Shown here: piece after piece, positions 36,302 to 50,200 of the stretch
Layout of the letters: each line of letters starts with the position of its first letter
Position numbering within the stretch: the first letter of the stretch is position 1
Source of the DNA: Nematopogon swammerdamellus
Taxonomy: Eukaryota; Arthropoda; Insecta; Lepidoptera; Adelidae
Assembly: GCA_946902875.1 (NCBI GenBank)
Contig: OX336355.1
Coordinates: 8,577,347 to 8,641,346, forward strand
Direction: 5' to 3'
DNA: 64,000 nt
Position numbers and translations under genes: made by a program
The notes under the pieces: generated by a model
Database searches by the model: none
What the model was told of the DNA's origin: nothing
Seen by the model: the letters and a program-made list of their open reading frames with translations, nothing else

Positions 36302-38147
36302 TGTCTCCCATTTCTGCATACATATGGTCACGCTGTATACCGACAATCGGGGTAAACAGTACGGGGTAAACACAGTAGACGGTGTTGTGCTGCAAGAACT
36401 CGGGTAAACTACAGCACAGCACCGGCCACCAAAATATTCGGACGATATAAGAGTATCGGTATTTGTCAGCCTCGGTAGTTGTTAAGCAACCCTGAGCGCG
36501 GTCAGTACTTGGATGGGTGACCGCTGACCGCTGGAGGCTGACCGAGGTTCGGATTCCTCGTAAAACTGTAGGTCCCTTCCCTCCTAATCTTACTTGGTGG
36601 TAGGGTTTATCCCGCCCGGGCTAGTACCACCACACTGAATGAAACGTCGTCTGTCGAAACGGCTATGTCAGTTCAGAGTAGCCGACATGAAATGAAGGGA
36701 AGCACTGACATGGCACCTAGTTCACCCGGTTTTATGGGCTGACATCAAGGATGTTGTAGGTGATGTAGACAACCGTGTTAATTTTCATAAAAAAAACGTA
36801 TCAAGTAGTAGTAGAGCCCGACTCGCACTTACCTACTAGCACTGCCTACTAGCCGTTTTTTTTTCACATTATTGATATACCGAGACCCGTCTACGAATGC
36901 ATTCGTAACGCTCGAAGGCGAGTGAGAGGGGTATACATTTTTTTCATGGAAACTGACACGGATGGCTACATCACCTACAACATACGTGATGTCAGCCCAT
37001 AACACCGGGTGAACTAGGTGCCATGTCAGTGCTTCCCTTCATTTCATGTCGGCTACACTGAACTGGACGGAAAACACGAACCATTTACATAGCCGTTTCG
37101 ACCGACGTTTCGTTCAGTGCGGACTGCGGTGGTACCAACGCGGCCGGGATAAACCCTACCACCTAGTAAGGTAAGAAGGAAAGGGACCTACAGTTTAACG
37201 TGGAATCCGAACCACGGCCAGCCTCCAACGGTCGAGCGGTCACCGATCCAAGTACTGAACGCGCTCAGCGTTGCTTAACAACAGTCTACTGACCGCACCA
37301 CTGAGCTACCGAGGCTGACGAATTTCCTTATCCCTTAGTCGAATTTTACGACATGCGACGGGGAGAGGTGCAGTGGGGCTATTCTTTTTAAGTACCCGGC
37401 CCCACACGGTACAGGGAGGGTTTTTTTTATAGAAAGCGCGACATGTTGCGCCGACCTACCCATAAGGTGGATAAGGACGCCCATGGACATTCGCCGACCT
37501 ACCCATAAGGTGGATAAGGACGCCCATGGACATTCGCCGACCTACCCATAAGGTGGATAAGGACGCCCATGGACATTCGCCGACCTACCCATAAGGTGGA
37601 TAAGGACGCCCATGGACATTCGGTCGTACGCGGGGTTTTCGAATGCCGTCCTGACAGGTGCCTATTCATGCCTCTCTTGAAGGACCCGAGACTGTTCTTG
37701 GGGAGAAATACGTGGTTGCTCAAAACGCACCATTTAACTACCGAATTCCCTGATCCCGCGTCCCCCTGTGACGTCATCGCGTTTACGACGCCCTCTCGCG
37801 GCTGTAAGTTTCATTAATCTATAGTAAAACGCAAGCTTCCGTATTCTTATTAATTTGCGGGCAAAGTTTGTTTCAGTCGCGCCCAACTCGGCTTATTCGG
37901 CAGTAAGGTGGATGAATTGGCTGTAAAAGAACTCAATTTGAGGGTTTACTGCTCGCCCAAAATGCTTATATTGTCGGCGCAATGTTTATGTGGAAACTTC
38001 ATAAAGGTACCAGGAGATGACGCAAGGGTAGAATGGCGTAAGTCTACCCCCACGAGATGGCATTTTTCCTATAGAAACTTGATAGAAACTGATGAACTTT
38101 TCCAAGCTACGTTGACAGGTAATATAGGAAGTAAAATTTTGTATGTA

Positions 38148-38226
<79 letters not shown>

Positions 38227-41200
38227 TTTATTGAACACCAATTTATAAAAAAATGGTACAATAGGCGAGCTTAATGTCGTAAGAAATTCTATTCTAGCGA
38301 ACCTTTGGGATGTGGGAGAATACACTGAGTTTACCAACCGGGCGGGTTAAACCCTACCACCTAGTAATATAGAGAAGGGAGTCATATCCCCTAGTCGCAT
38401 TTTACGACATACATGGGGAGAGATGCAGTGGGGCTATTCTTTTAAAGTACCGGCCCCACACGGTACAAAATAATTACACGGTACAAATAGAATAAAGAGT
38501 TTATTGCACACAATTGAAAGAAGAAAGAACAGTAGGTACACGGAAAAATAAAATAAAAATTCTCTAAAACTCGACTACGAAAAACGAAGGAAATAACAAG
38601 GGAAAGTTGATTGAGAATGCTGTTTTCAAAGTTAGACAAAATGGCTCCTGGTGCCCGCCATTTTGAATTTTTCTTAACGCGACAAATAACATGATACGCG
38701 GAATATCGAGATGAATTCGACAATGCCAGATTATTTAGCCTCTGTGAATAAAAAACGAGCGCACATACATTTGACTTTGCCGTAGTCGGCTAAAAAGAGG
38801 AGTACGCAAAGGCGGACTTATCACTTGGGAGTGATTTCTTCCAGTCAATCTTTAACCGTATGAATGAGCATATATTTATCAATGTTCCACAAAATTGGAA
38901 GAATATTATAAAATTAAATTGGTGTCGTATGCGTCGTATGATTGTTACTCTTAGAGCCACACTGAGCGCATTTTGTCGCGTTAAGGCTACTACTTAAGGC
39001 TACTGCACGTAACACCGAGCCACAGATGAGATACTAGTTACTATACGTACCGAGCCCAAAGACGCCTCCGTTCGAAACACAAATCGCAGCACCAAGCGCT
39101 GCTTAACTTAAGTATACTGAACGCATAGTATTATGAAGGGCATGGCACCTCACGTGCCTGTACCCTTCCGACCCAATCAGACTTAGTGCTAATATCGGTT
39201 ATCTAATTATCAACCCTGCTTGTAAGCTGTGCCCGAATTTAACTACCGAGGGTATTATAAGCCTATTACGCTAGCTTCGTTAGCTGAAGGCAGCAGTGCC
39301 CGGAGTTCTACCAGCGTATTTGAAAGCGAAGATACGCGCCTAGGACTTTACCATACTCTATAGATTTCAAATAAACAATAAATACGCGATCGACAGTAGT
39401 GTAAAGGTGTCGATGCATCACTTACAAAATAATGTAGATCTACAAAAATAAAGAAAACCTGTGTTACAGATTAAACACGGATCTGAAGGCCTATCAGAAT
39501 TTATAAACAAGTTCAGTAGGAAGCCTACACGCATGGTATATATACACACATAAATAAGTATACTGCTAAAATCATACATAACCCTTCTTTGCACACATAT
39601 AAATACTTATACTGCTAAAATCATACATTACCCTTCTTTGCACACATATAAATACTTATACTGCTAAAATCATACATAACCCGTCTTTGCACACATATAA
39701 ATACGTATACTGCTGAAATAATACATAACCTGTCTTTGCACACATATAAATACGTATACTGCTGAAATCATACACATAAGTACACAACCCTTCTTTGCAC
39801 ACATATAAATACGTATACTGCTAACCCTTCTTTGCTTCGCGGTGGTCGACTCAAATCCGTCATTAAGGTATTGGTATAATGTGAAATGCCTGAACATTTT
39901 GATTATATAAATAAGTATTAAATAGTTTTATTTTGACCAATATTATTTTAAAAAATGTGTTTTTTTTATGTATTATGTACAAATTATTATATAAATACTT
40001 GATTATATAAGTAAATTACCTAACCTAAATATACCAATATTTACTCGTACGTACATTATACTATTAGCACTGATTGATAACCATTTCAATAGTCATTGTC
40101 AATGCATTAAGTCCCCATAGCGTGGTAACGTTTAACCAAATTGAATGCCCCGATTACAGGGTTAGAAGTGCGGATTACAGGGCCATAGATAACGCAGTGC
40201 TAATATAAGTTAAGCTGTGACTAATCGACCTTACTGCTGGTCGATTCCAAGTTTGACGCAACGCAGACGTACGAACATATTTCGAACGTTATTTTTACCT
40301 GCATGCCAAACTGCGTGACGCTTTTTGCTTGTGTGCTTGTTCAATTGCGGGACCAGTATAAAGTTACTATGAGTTTAGTGCACTTTTATCACCTGAAACT
40401 TTTGCTACAGTTGTCACAACGTAAGAAAGCGGGTCCAAAGTCCAAGCGCACTACCGACTGCGTCCCGTGCCGCCCCGCGGTGCCTGAAGCGATACCCCTC
40501 CCAGCCCTTCCCACCCGCGACGCGCGTACTTTGGACCCGTTTTCTTAAAGTGTGACTACTGTACATACTTCATACTACGCTGATACAGGTTTGCACACAT
40601 AAGAATCTAACTATATTACGATTAAAACAATGATCCGGATCCTGGGACGACCGGAGAAAAAAAAAGTTCGGGTTGAAACGTAATATGCAACTTTTACACG
40701 TTCCAACTACGCGTCCGGAGAATCATCCGTTCGTAACAGCGGCTTATTTTACTACTGATCAATTTGTATCAATTCAGGGTGGGTGAGCATATACTTTGAT
40801 CCAGAGTCGTGCGTGTCAAACTTGGAATCGACTCACTGAACACAGATGTAACGAAGGCCCGCCAACTGGATTTCCACTTTCATCGGGGGATTTATTTAGT
40901 CAGATTGATTGGGATTGTTAACACAGCTTATTTTGGGGCAATTTACCCTGCACGCGACGTCTGCTTATATTATGATAGCTTCACCCCCACCTTAATGTCG
41001 AATTAGCCAAATAGTAGGATAATCCTATCGGTTCATTAGTGCAATACTCATTTATACGTTAGCCCTACTTTAACGCGAGTAAATAAAAAGTTACTTATGT
41101 ATTCAATATCTATCTATTTATCTATAGGTCAGTGGTATCTATAACATGTCTGCTTTAAGAATGCCGCCCTCGCAAATAGCTAATTTCAAAAGCTTATTTT

Positions 41201-44200
41201 TTTATTCATCCCACTGATAGGTATTCGTGAAGCCGTATAAACTTAAGCCACCGGCAAACTTGAAGCAGACAGGTTATATATGTATATTTTCAAAATAAAA
41301 GAATGAGAACATAACAGATAAATAACAGAAAGAACTTATAGATAATAACTAGAAAAACAAGAACCTTAAAGTAGAGGAACCTAAAAAATAAATTTAGTTA
41401 AACGGTTTTGCCCTCGGGATAGTGCCGAGGATGCCGGCCTCACTCCCCCTCTCGATAGCCAGGCTAATCCTTTGCCGGAAGTAGGCGCGGCATGAGGGGA
41501 GACTTATGGCGACCGCCCTATCTTCGACCCTATATCGTGGGCAAAAACTGTCTATAGGTTCAAGGTTGTCTTATCTGCTATTTTTTTATGGAAACTGACA
41601 CGGTTGGCTGCATCACCTACAACATCCGTGATGTCAGCCCATAAACTCCGGGTGAACTATGTGCCATGTCAGTGCTTCACTTCATTTCATGCTACACTGA
41701 ACTGGACGGAAAACGCGAACTATTTACATAGCCGTTTCGACCGACGTTTCATTCAGTGCTGTGGTACCAACCCAGGCGGGATAAACCCTACCACCTAGTA
41801 AGGTAAGAAGGGAAGGGACCTACTGTTTTACGTGGAATCCGAACCACGGTCAGCCTCCAACGGTCAAGCGGTCACCCATCCAAGTACTGACGGCGAATAT
41901 CTGCTACGTACAAAGTTTGAGTGTAAACAGTTTTCACTTTGGTATAAAAGTCTTAGAACAAAAAAATTATCCCATTTCGGGGGTTCACTACACGATCCCC
42001 TTTTTGGACGCAGAACACTCGTACGCGATTTTCTCTATCAATCTACACACAGCCACGCACTGCAAGGAATATTTCATCCACGAACACAGAAACAAGTAGT
42101 TGACAGGAACAAAGACGAACCCCTACGATCGGAGTAAAGATATAAAGAAAGAATGAATAGAGAAACACATAAATAATGGCAACCTAATATGGATGAAAAA
42201 TCGCTCCCGCCCACACCTTGTTCCCCCGCTGCTAGTACAAGATCCGGCCTAAGTTGGTTATACCCTCATCTGTTATTCGGATTTTTTTTATGGAAACTGC
42301 CACGGTTGGCTATATCCTTATCCTTACCTTTAATAAAATCCAACGTCTGCTTTCTGTCTGTCTGTATGTATGTCTGTCTGTCCGCTTATAACTCGAGAAC
42401 CACTGAACCGATTTTAATAAAAAAAAAACTCTACGGATAGCTTGATTCTTCCCATTAACTATAGGCTACTCACTATCACGCTAAATGGCTTATGAGGTTA
42501 ACAGAGAAGTCAAATATGAGAGCGGGCGGAGCCGCGGGCACAGCTAGTCACCTATAACATCCGTGATGTCAGCCCATAACACCGGGTGAACTAGGTGCAA
42601 TGTCAGTGCTTCCCTTCAGTCGTGCCGGCTACACTGAACTGGACGGAAAACACAAACTATTTACATAGCCGCTTCGACCGACATTTCATTCAGTGCGGTG
42701 GTACCAACCCGGGCGGGTTGAACCCTACCACCTAGTAAGGTAAGGAGGGAAGGGATCTACAGTTTTACGTGGAATCCGAACCACGGTCAGCCTCCAACTG
42801 TCGAGCGGTCACCCATCCAAATACTGACCGCGTCTAGCGTTGCTTAACAATCAATAGCAACAGTCGACTGTCTGCACCACTGAGCTGTCGAGGCTGACAA
42901 AGATATGACGTAGTTTATCGAAAAGATAACATAGATCGCAACTAGGTTGCCTACATATCTTGAATTCAATTACTTTGACCCCCCTTTCCCCGGAGCCTTT
43001 TTGATATAAAATAAAAATATATCATGCTCGTTAAGAATTACTCATAATTCAAAGAATCATTATAGACAAAGTTAAATTTTTATTTCTATTTGAGTGGAAG
43101 ATAAAAAAAAATTACGTAATTTTCTTTCAGATTTTCCACTATATCTAGAACATTTATAAAAATCAGATTTTCTGTATAATTTTTCATTGATAAATACGTA
43201 GGTAACTATTTATACGCATGATTTTTTTTTTAATTTTATACGTAAAATCTTCGGAGATAAAGGGGGGCCAATGTTATTGGGGTCAAGATATAGCCTAATC
43301 TATTAGCCTACATGTCATCATTTCGATGAACTGATACCTACCCTCATCTGTTATACATATCCGAATAACAGATAAGGCTAGAGGCTCCTTAGGCCGGATC
43401 TTAGACCACACGCGCCTCCCTTCGCGATATTTCGATGCGGTGCGGCTGAAATCGAATCGTTTCTTGAGAACGCACCTTTACAGCAGCGGTACGAACAATT
43501 CTATACAATAGAAGTGGCACGTTGAACAGGTGGAAAACCAGAAATAATTTGGCGCAAAGACATAATTACAGTTTTCAGCTAGTACGCGGGGTCGAAAGAA
43601 GGGGTACGCGTGGGCGCGCTTATTGGCCACCTTCAGCTCTACAATCTTAATAAAGACAAACGGACCTTCATAAATTAGTGAACATATTTTCTCTGATGAA
43701 TGATTGTTTATAGTTTCGTATATTATATTGTAATTGAATACTAAGTAGATATCAGAACCTGATATCTCATGAATGATACGATATGCATAAACGGGAAAAT
43801 AAAAATAATGTAAAATAATGTTTTCTTTTACTTTTATTACTGAAAATTACAAATATATGTCTATTACTGCCAAAAAAAGGAAAAAAAGATATATAAATCG
43901 TGGACATTACATAGATCAACTATGGAATTAAATTAAAATATAAACTAAAACTACCTATCAAATTAAAATTACCTAAACTAAAACAAAACAAAAAAACTTT
44001 AAAATAGATAGATAGATACATAGATTCTATTCGAATGACGATAGCAGTTCTAGTATTGAGTCCTTTGGGTACAAAGATATATCGCCACCGTCTCATGTTT
44101 TATTTGTGTGTTCTTTCATAGCTGTATTCTTTGGATCCCTTAGGTAAAACTAGATACTATATTTCTTTCACTGCAATGTCGATCCGTCGTCTGTCTGTCT

Positions 44201-47200
44201 GCCTTGTAACTACTAAACCGTAAAAGATGGTTTTGAAATTAAATTTGAAATTAACCCTTGCTAGAGACTGGTTGGTACATATTTAGTTTGCTCTTTGCAA
44301 TCACTTTTAGTTTTTACAGCGGTATTGCTCTCTTATTTTTTCATTGTTGTATTTTTTTGTTTAGTTTTATTTCTAACATTTGTATTACTCGCTCAATATG
44401 CTCTATTTTTATTTATTTTGAAAACGCGAGTCGCCGAAAACCAGCTTTGTAGTGCAACTGCGTCTCAGCTGAGCGGATTTTCACCGTTCTAGTGTGTATT
44501 ATAGTGTAAAATTGTATTTTCGAATGAACATTTGTATTTCCATTCCACTGGCAAGCTATTTGTATGCAATTCAAGCACACAAAAGATGTGTTCTCTCTTC
44601 AAAATGTTTTATGGTTTAAAAAGAATCGCTCGATTACGTTAGTATGGGATGCCGAGGTGCACAAAACGTAGACGGAGAAAATATTGATCGAAGGCACAAA
44701 ACGATTTAATGTCATTTCTTAAGATTAGGTTAAAATAAAATTTCAAACTATAATCCCTATACAGAAAATCGCTGTACTCTGACTTCCGACTTCTAACTCT
44801 CATTGAGTTACAAGTCATTAGATGCTGAATTCGGTACCACGAAAAAAATCCCAAATACCGCGGGCTAAAGGAGTTATCGATAATCTTCAATAGTTGAAGG
44901 CGGCGGAAGACCTTTTCAGACAGCTCTCGGCGATCCCAAGGGGCTTTCCGATTTTTCTCGGAATTAGTTTGGGCTGAACTTTGCGACGAATATTGAACGC
45001 GGCTTAATCTATTCTTAATCCGAGGTCGGGTTAGGGTTGCTTGATTCGGTTAATGACATTCCGGAACGTTGGAATATATTCCGGGATATCTGAACGGGTT
45101 TCTGGAATATTTGAATGGAATTCCGGAACCTTTAAATGGGTATCTGGGACAGTGAAATGTGTTCTGGGATATTCTAACGGGATTCTGGGACAATTAAATG
45201 ATTTACATAAAACGTGAATGACATTCCGGGATATTTATATGGAATTATGGGACATTTAAATGGGACTTCGGTGAATTTTGAATCTTCAGGGACACATAAA
45301 CTAATGTCGGAATCCGTTCTCCGGGAACGAGATTACTTGAACGAATTTCTAGAATTTCGTTCGCCTGGCAACCCTAGATAGAAGAGAGAAAAAACTCGAT
45401 TCGAACCCAATCCAGGGATCGCGTTCCACAACAGCCTTGAAGGTATTTGCGCGGAAGTCCTCGCATAGCTGCACTCTCGATTGCCGTTTGCATAGCCTTC
45501 GCATTGGTAGAAAGAGAGAAAGGTAATACAGATGCAAGAAATGCAGCAAGAGCAAAGTTTTTATATATATTGTGGTGTTAAGAAAATTTGCCTATAAAAT
45601 GATGACATTTTGTATGGTTTACTGGGTTTCTATGGACAGTCTTAATTTTCTGTATTTTTTAATTTTAAAAAACCCACTATTTATGTATGTCCAAATCGTT
45701 TCTGTATCCTACGGCGAAGATTTGGAATCTTCTTTCAACGAGTACGTTTTCTATCCATCTCCTATAATCTGGGGGCTTTCAAAATGCATGTAATTAAAAT
45801 GAAACCATTTTTACTGCTTCGTAGCTGGCGTGGCACCTCACTAGTTTTGTTGACTTTTTATGCTTTGCACATCCACCAATGCTGGTTCTTTAAAATAAAA
45901 CCTAAAAAAATAAATCCATACATTTCTCGGTAAAATTTAAAACCGAAACTTTATTATGAAATTCCGCAAGGTTTCTACTTATTTTTACGAGTATTGTCCA
46001 TAATCGTTGCTGCACGAATTTATCGAATGAAGTTGGCGGACTTCCAAATATAATATTCGGGCTGGGTGTGCCAACAATACAGAGCCTCGGTGTATTTGAT
46101 TTCAGACGCTCCTTCAATATTTTATTTAGAAAATTCCATTCCCGGCGAAATCCAGCGTGTTGTGAACGCTGTACAGCTTATAATAAAACACTATTATTAT
46201 CAATAAAAACACCTCCGACTACGAAAAAAAGGATAAAACAAATTATTTTGGTACTAGTTCTAAAACATTCCGCTTGCAAGAAAATATCAGTAGATTAAAT
46301 ACTTTCATGGTTATGTTGTTTTTGTTTAATTTCCGTTTATAGTTTTATAATTTTCAGAATAATTATGTTATCAAATCAAATCAAATCAAAATGAAATCGT
46401 TTATTTCTTCAGGCACTTGTCCCATCGCACACACAACAAATTCAAATACAGTATTCAGTAAACAATAAATATAAAAATATTAAAATAAATACAAATTAAA
46501 TTAATTGAAAAAAAATGCGTCTTCAGTCATACCTCAGTTATAATTAATTATTCGTTAATTATGGGCACGTCAGCTACCAACATAGACAGATCTCAGAGGC
46601 GTTCAAGATCACAAACAGAAAGATACCGTCTCCTAAAATTGTAATAGGAATTGATACGTAATTCAATTACTAATCACGAATATTTGTTTGTCAACCAGGG
46701 CGAGGCGCCGGACACGGAAATAGGTCGCGTGTACGTGACGGATCCGGATGACTGGGATCTTCCGGACAAGCGGTTTATGTGGCTGCCATCCTACGAGGAG
46801 AGAAGCCCCTACTTCGACGTCCACAGTGACACGGGAATGATCACTATGAAGCACGGAACACCTAACGATACTTACACGCTTAGGTTCAACGTGAGTATCC
46901 ATTTCTTTATCATTTCGATAGTTATCATCGTCGCCGTGATCACAGAACAGAGAACGGCGGCCGTCTTTCCCCGTGGTCATCATAGTTGTGATCAATTGAT
47001 CATCATCACTTGGGCATTGGCCTCACTCATTTAAACATTGAACCAAACTGATTGTTAACAGTTTATACAAAAACATTTTACGATTTCTAATCATCCATGT
47101 TCAGTAATGTTTGGTATCACAGAACAGAGAACGGCGGCCGTCTTTCCCCGTGGTCATCATAGTTGTGATCATCATCTCTTGGGCATTGGCCTCACTCATT

Positions 47201-50200
47201 TAAACATTGAACCAAACTGATTGTTAACAGTTTATACAAAAACATTTTACGATTTCTAATCATCCATGTTCAGTAATGTTTAGTATCACAGAACAGAGAA
47301 CGGCGGCCGTCTTTCCCCGTGGTCATCATAGTTGTCATCATCATCACTTGGGCATTGGCCTCACTCATTTAAACATTGAACCAAACTGATTGTTAACAGT
47401 TTATACAAAAACATTTTACGATTTCTAATCATCCATGTTCAGTAATGTTTAGTATCACAGAACAGAGAACGGCGGCCGTCTTTCCCCGTGGTCATCATAG
47501 TTGTCATCATCATCACTTGGGCATTGGCCTCACTCATTTAAACATTGAACCAAACTGATTGTTAACAGTTTATACAAAAACATTTTACGATTTCTAATCA
47601 TCCATGTTCAGTAATGTTTAGTATCACAGAACAGAGAACGGCGGCCGTCTTTCCCCGTGGTCATCATAGTTGTCATCATCATCACTTGGGCATTGGCCTC
47701 ACTAATTTCAACATTGAACCAAACTGATTGTTAACAGTTTATACAAAAACATTTTACCATTTCTAATCATCCATGTTCAGTAATGTTTAGTATCATAGAA
47801 CAGAGAACGGCGGCCTTCTTTCCCCGTGGTCATCATAGTTGTCATCATCATCACTTGGGCATTGGCCTCACTAATTTCAACATTGAACCAAATTAAACAC
47901 ATTTTACGATTTCTAATCATCCATGTTCAGTAATGTTTAGTGAAAACAGAAAACCAAGACCTCAAGTCGAGGGCTTACTTCAAGAATGCACTATGTCAAA
48001 AAAATTCGATTTTGACTTAATTATACAGTTTTGTTCATAATTTTTTGCGCTACATTCTTCAAAAACACACTAAGTCGTACACTGACGAGATCCAAAGATA
48101 GCTATAGCATTAAGTCATAATATCACTACTTTGTACAAGCAAAAAGCACTAAATGACATGATTCGAATAGAATGGCACTAAGTTCTGATTATTGTTGAAA
48201 TTATAGTCAACGTAAATACACTAAGTACAATTTAGTGCCTTACTGTAAATGTTTTTTATGTGAATCGCAAAAAGTTATTCTTCTGGAATGCATTAAGTCT
48301 ACTTAGTGTTATTTCAAAAATACAATTTCGATAATTCGTGGTAGAATACTATTCTGCAATAAAGCATTAAGTGACTTAATGCATTTCATGTTGCGGTTTT
48401 GGCTTGCTGGGACTTAACGAAATCATTTTCAAAAAGACATTAAGTCACTTAGTGCATTTACGAAGATGTGATTTTTAGAAACGTCGTCAAAAACGTACTG
48501 CGAAAAGTCGGACTTAATGTATTCTTGGCGGTATTACTTGAAGTGGTTGTTGTTAACAACTACACTGGCCGATGCATTAAATCGACATAAATTAGAATTG
48601 TGTACTTGCAATACTGAATCGTGGATGACACCTCAAGCATTCGCTGAGTGAATTTGTTAGTGAGCTATTGTAATTTGAGGTTATCTAGTTAAAAAAGTTT
48701 TTTTTTAGCAAAATGAAGGAAGCGTTTTCACTCTGGTAATCGTGATTGATAGAAGAAGATCAACACAACTAGTTTAGTAGCAACCATCATTGTAATTCAC
48801 TGAAAAATTCTAATACTGCCCGTAAAACTGTCTTTTTAATCAACGACGCAATTAGAGAAGCTGCAGAGGCTTACCTCCAAGGATATTACGGATTATATGC
48901 GCTAAACCCACGGCCACCACTGAAGCCATACTCTGTCTCAACGCTGGACCTATGTGTCAAACAGGAGGCAGCGGCGTCCGCTTCAGACTCAAGGCACTAG
49001 GATTATGAAAAGGGGACGAACCGATAAAGCTTCGATAAGGACCAACCCCCGGCCCATCTAGTGAGACGGAACTAAGAATCTTCACAGACGGGTCACGGAC
49101 AAGCAGTTGGACCGGTGCGGGCATTTTCTCACGGGAGCTGAACATTAATAGATCAGTACGACTTGGTGCACACTCAACAGTTTTCCAAATGGAAGTAATA
49201 GGGGTGCTACAAGCGGCAACCGCTGGGACTGAGATGGGCGTATGTCAAGCATACAGAGAGTACAGAGATACTCTCAGACAGCGCAGCGACTCTTATGTCA
49301 CTGAAGAGCAAGAGGTGTACCTCAGGCCTGGTACTTCAATGTCATGAGGCCCTGGAGAAGGTTTCAGGTAATAATAACAAGGTGATCCTCCAGTGGATAA
49401 AAGGCCACAACGATGACGACAGAAATGACAGTTCTGATGACGTCGCCCGAACAGGCTCCAGAACTATACCCAAAGGAGCGGAACCCGTGATAATCACGAC
49501 GCGTCGACATCACGGAAACACAGGGACAGATGGAAGGGCCTCGTAGAGTGCAGACAGTCGAGAGCTGCTCTTCCTAAACCAGACCGAAGGCTGGTTCTGA
49601 AGCTTATCAATCTGGCCCGGGCTAAGCTGAGAATAGCCGTTGGTCTTATGAGCGGCCACTGCTCACTAAATAAACATCTACACACCGTGGGTAATACGGA
49701 TAGTCCACTGTGCAGGGGATGTTTGGCGACTAATGAAATGACCGAGCATGTTTTGTTGGAGTGCAGTGTGTTTGACAACCAACGAAGGGACGTACTCCGT
49801 TCTCCATCTTCCGTTGCAGCGGTCTGCAGACGCCCCAGTCGAATTGTGGCTTTCTTCCATGAAAGGCATTCCATGACATAGCCTGGCTGGGGTAGCTGGA
49901 GATCGCGGGGTTTTTCACAAGGTCCCCAACCAAGCGGGACTAGTTTGCAGGCCTAGAGCCAACCCCAAACCAAAGCACCAACAACAACTGTCTTTTTCAT
50001 TAAATGAGTATAAGACTTAACACAGTATTTTTATTTTACTGCAAAATTAATCGTCAAGGAAAATACACTAAGTCAGTACCTTCTCCTACACTTTTGAATA
50101 AAACATGGTATTGTGTTAACATATAATTCTTTTCTTTAATAACATTTTTAACCTCGATAGATAATAAATCCCGGTACATAATACTGATATTGTAAATATA

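Noticed and set aside
39545..39845. CRISPR-like array (49-bp repeats)
   Set aside because: Units are contiguous without unique spacers, in a eukaryotic intron: a plain tandem repeat.
41832..42137. Overlapping plus-strand frames of 101 and 60 residues
   Set aside because: They begin inside a SINE-like repeat, have no splice support and no recognisable domain.
48960..49145. Minus-strand frames across 48957-49933
   Set aside because: Shadows of the plus-strand RNase H/Cys-rich LINE remnant.
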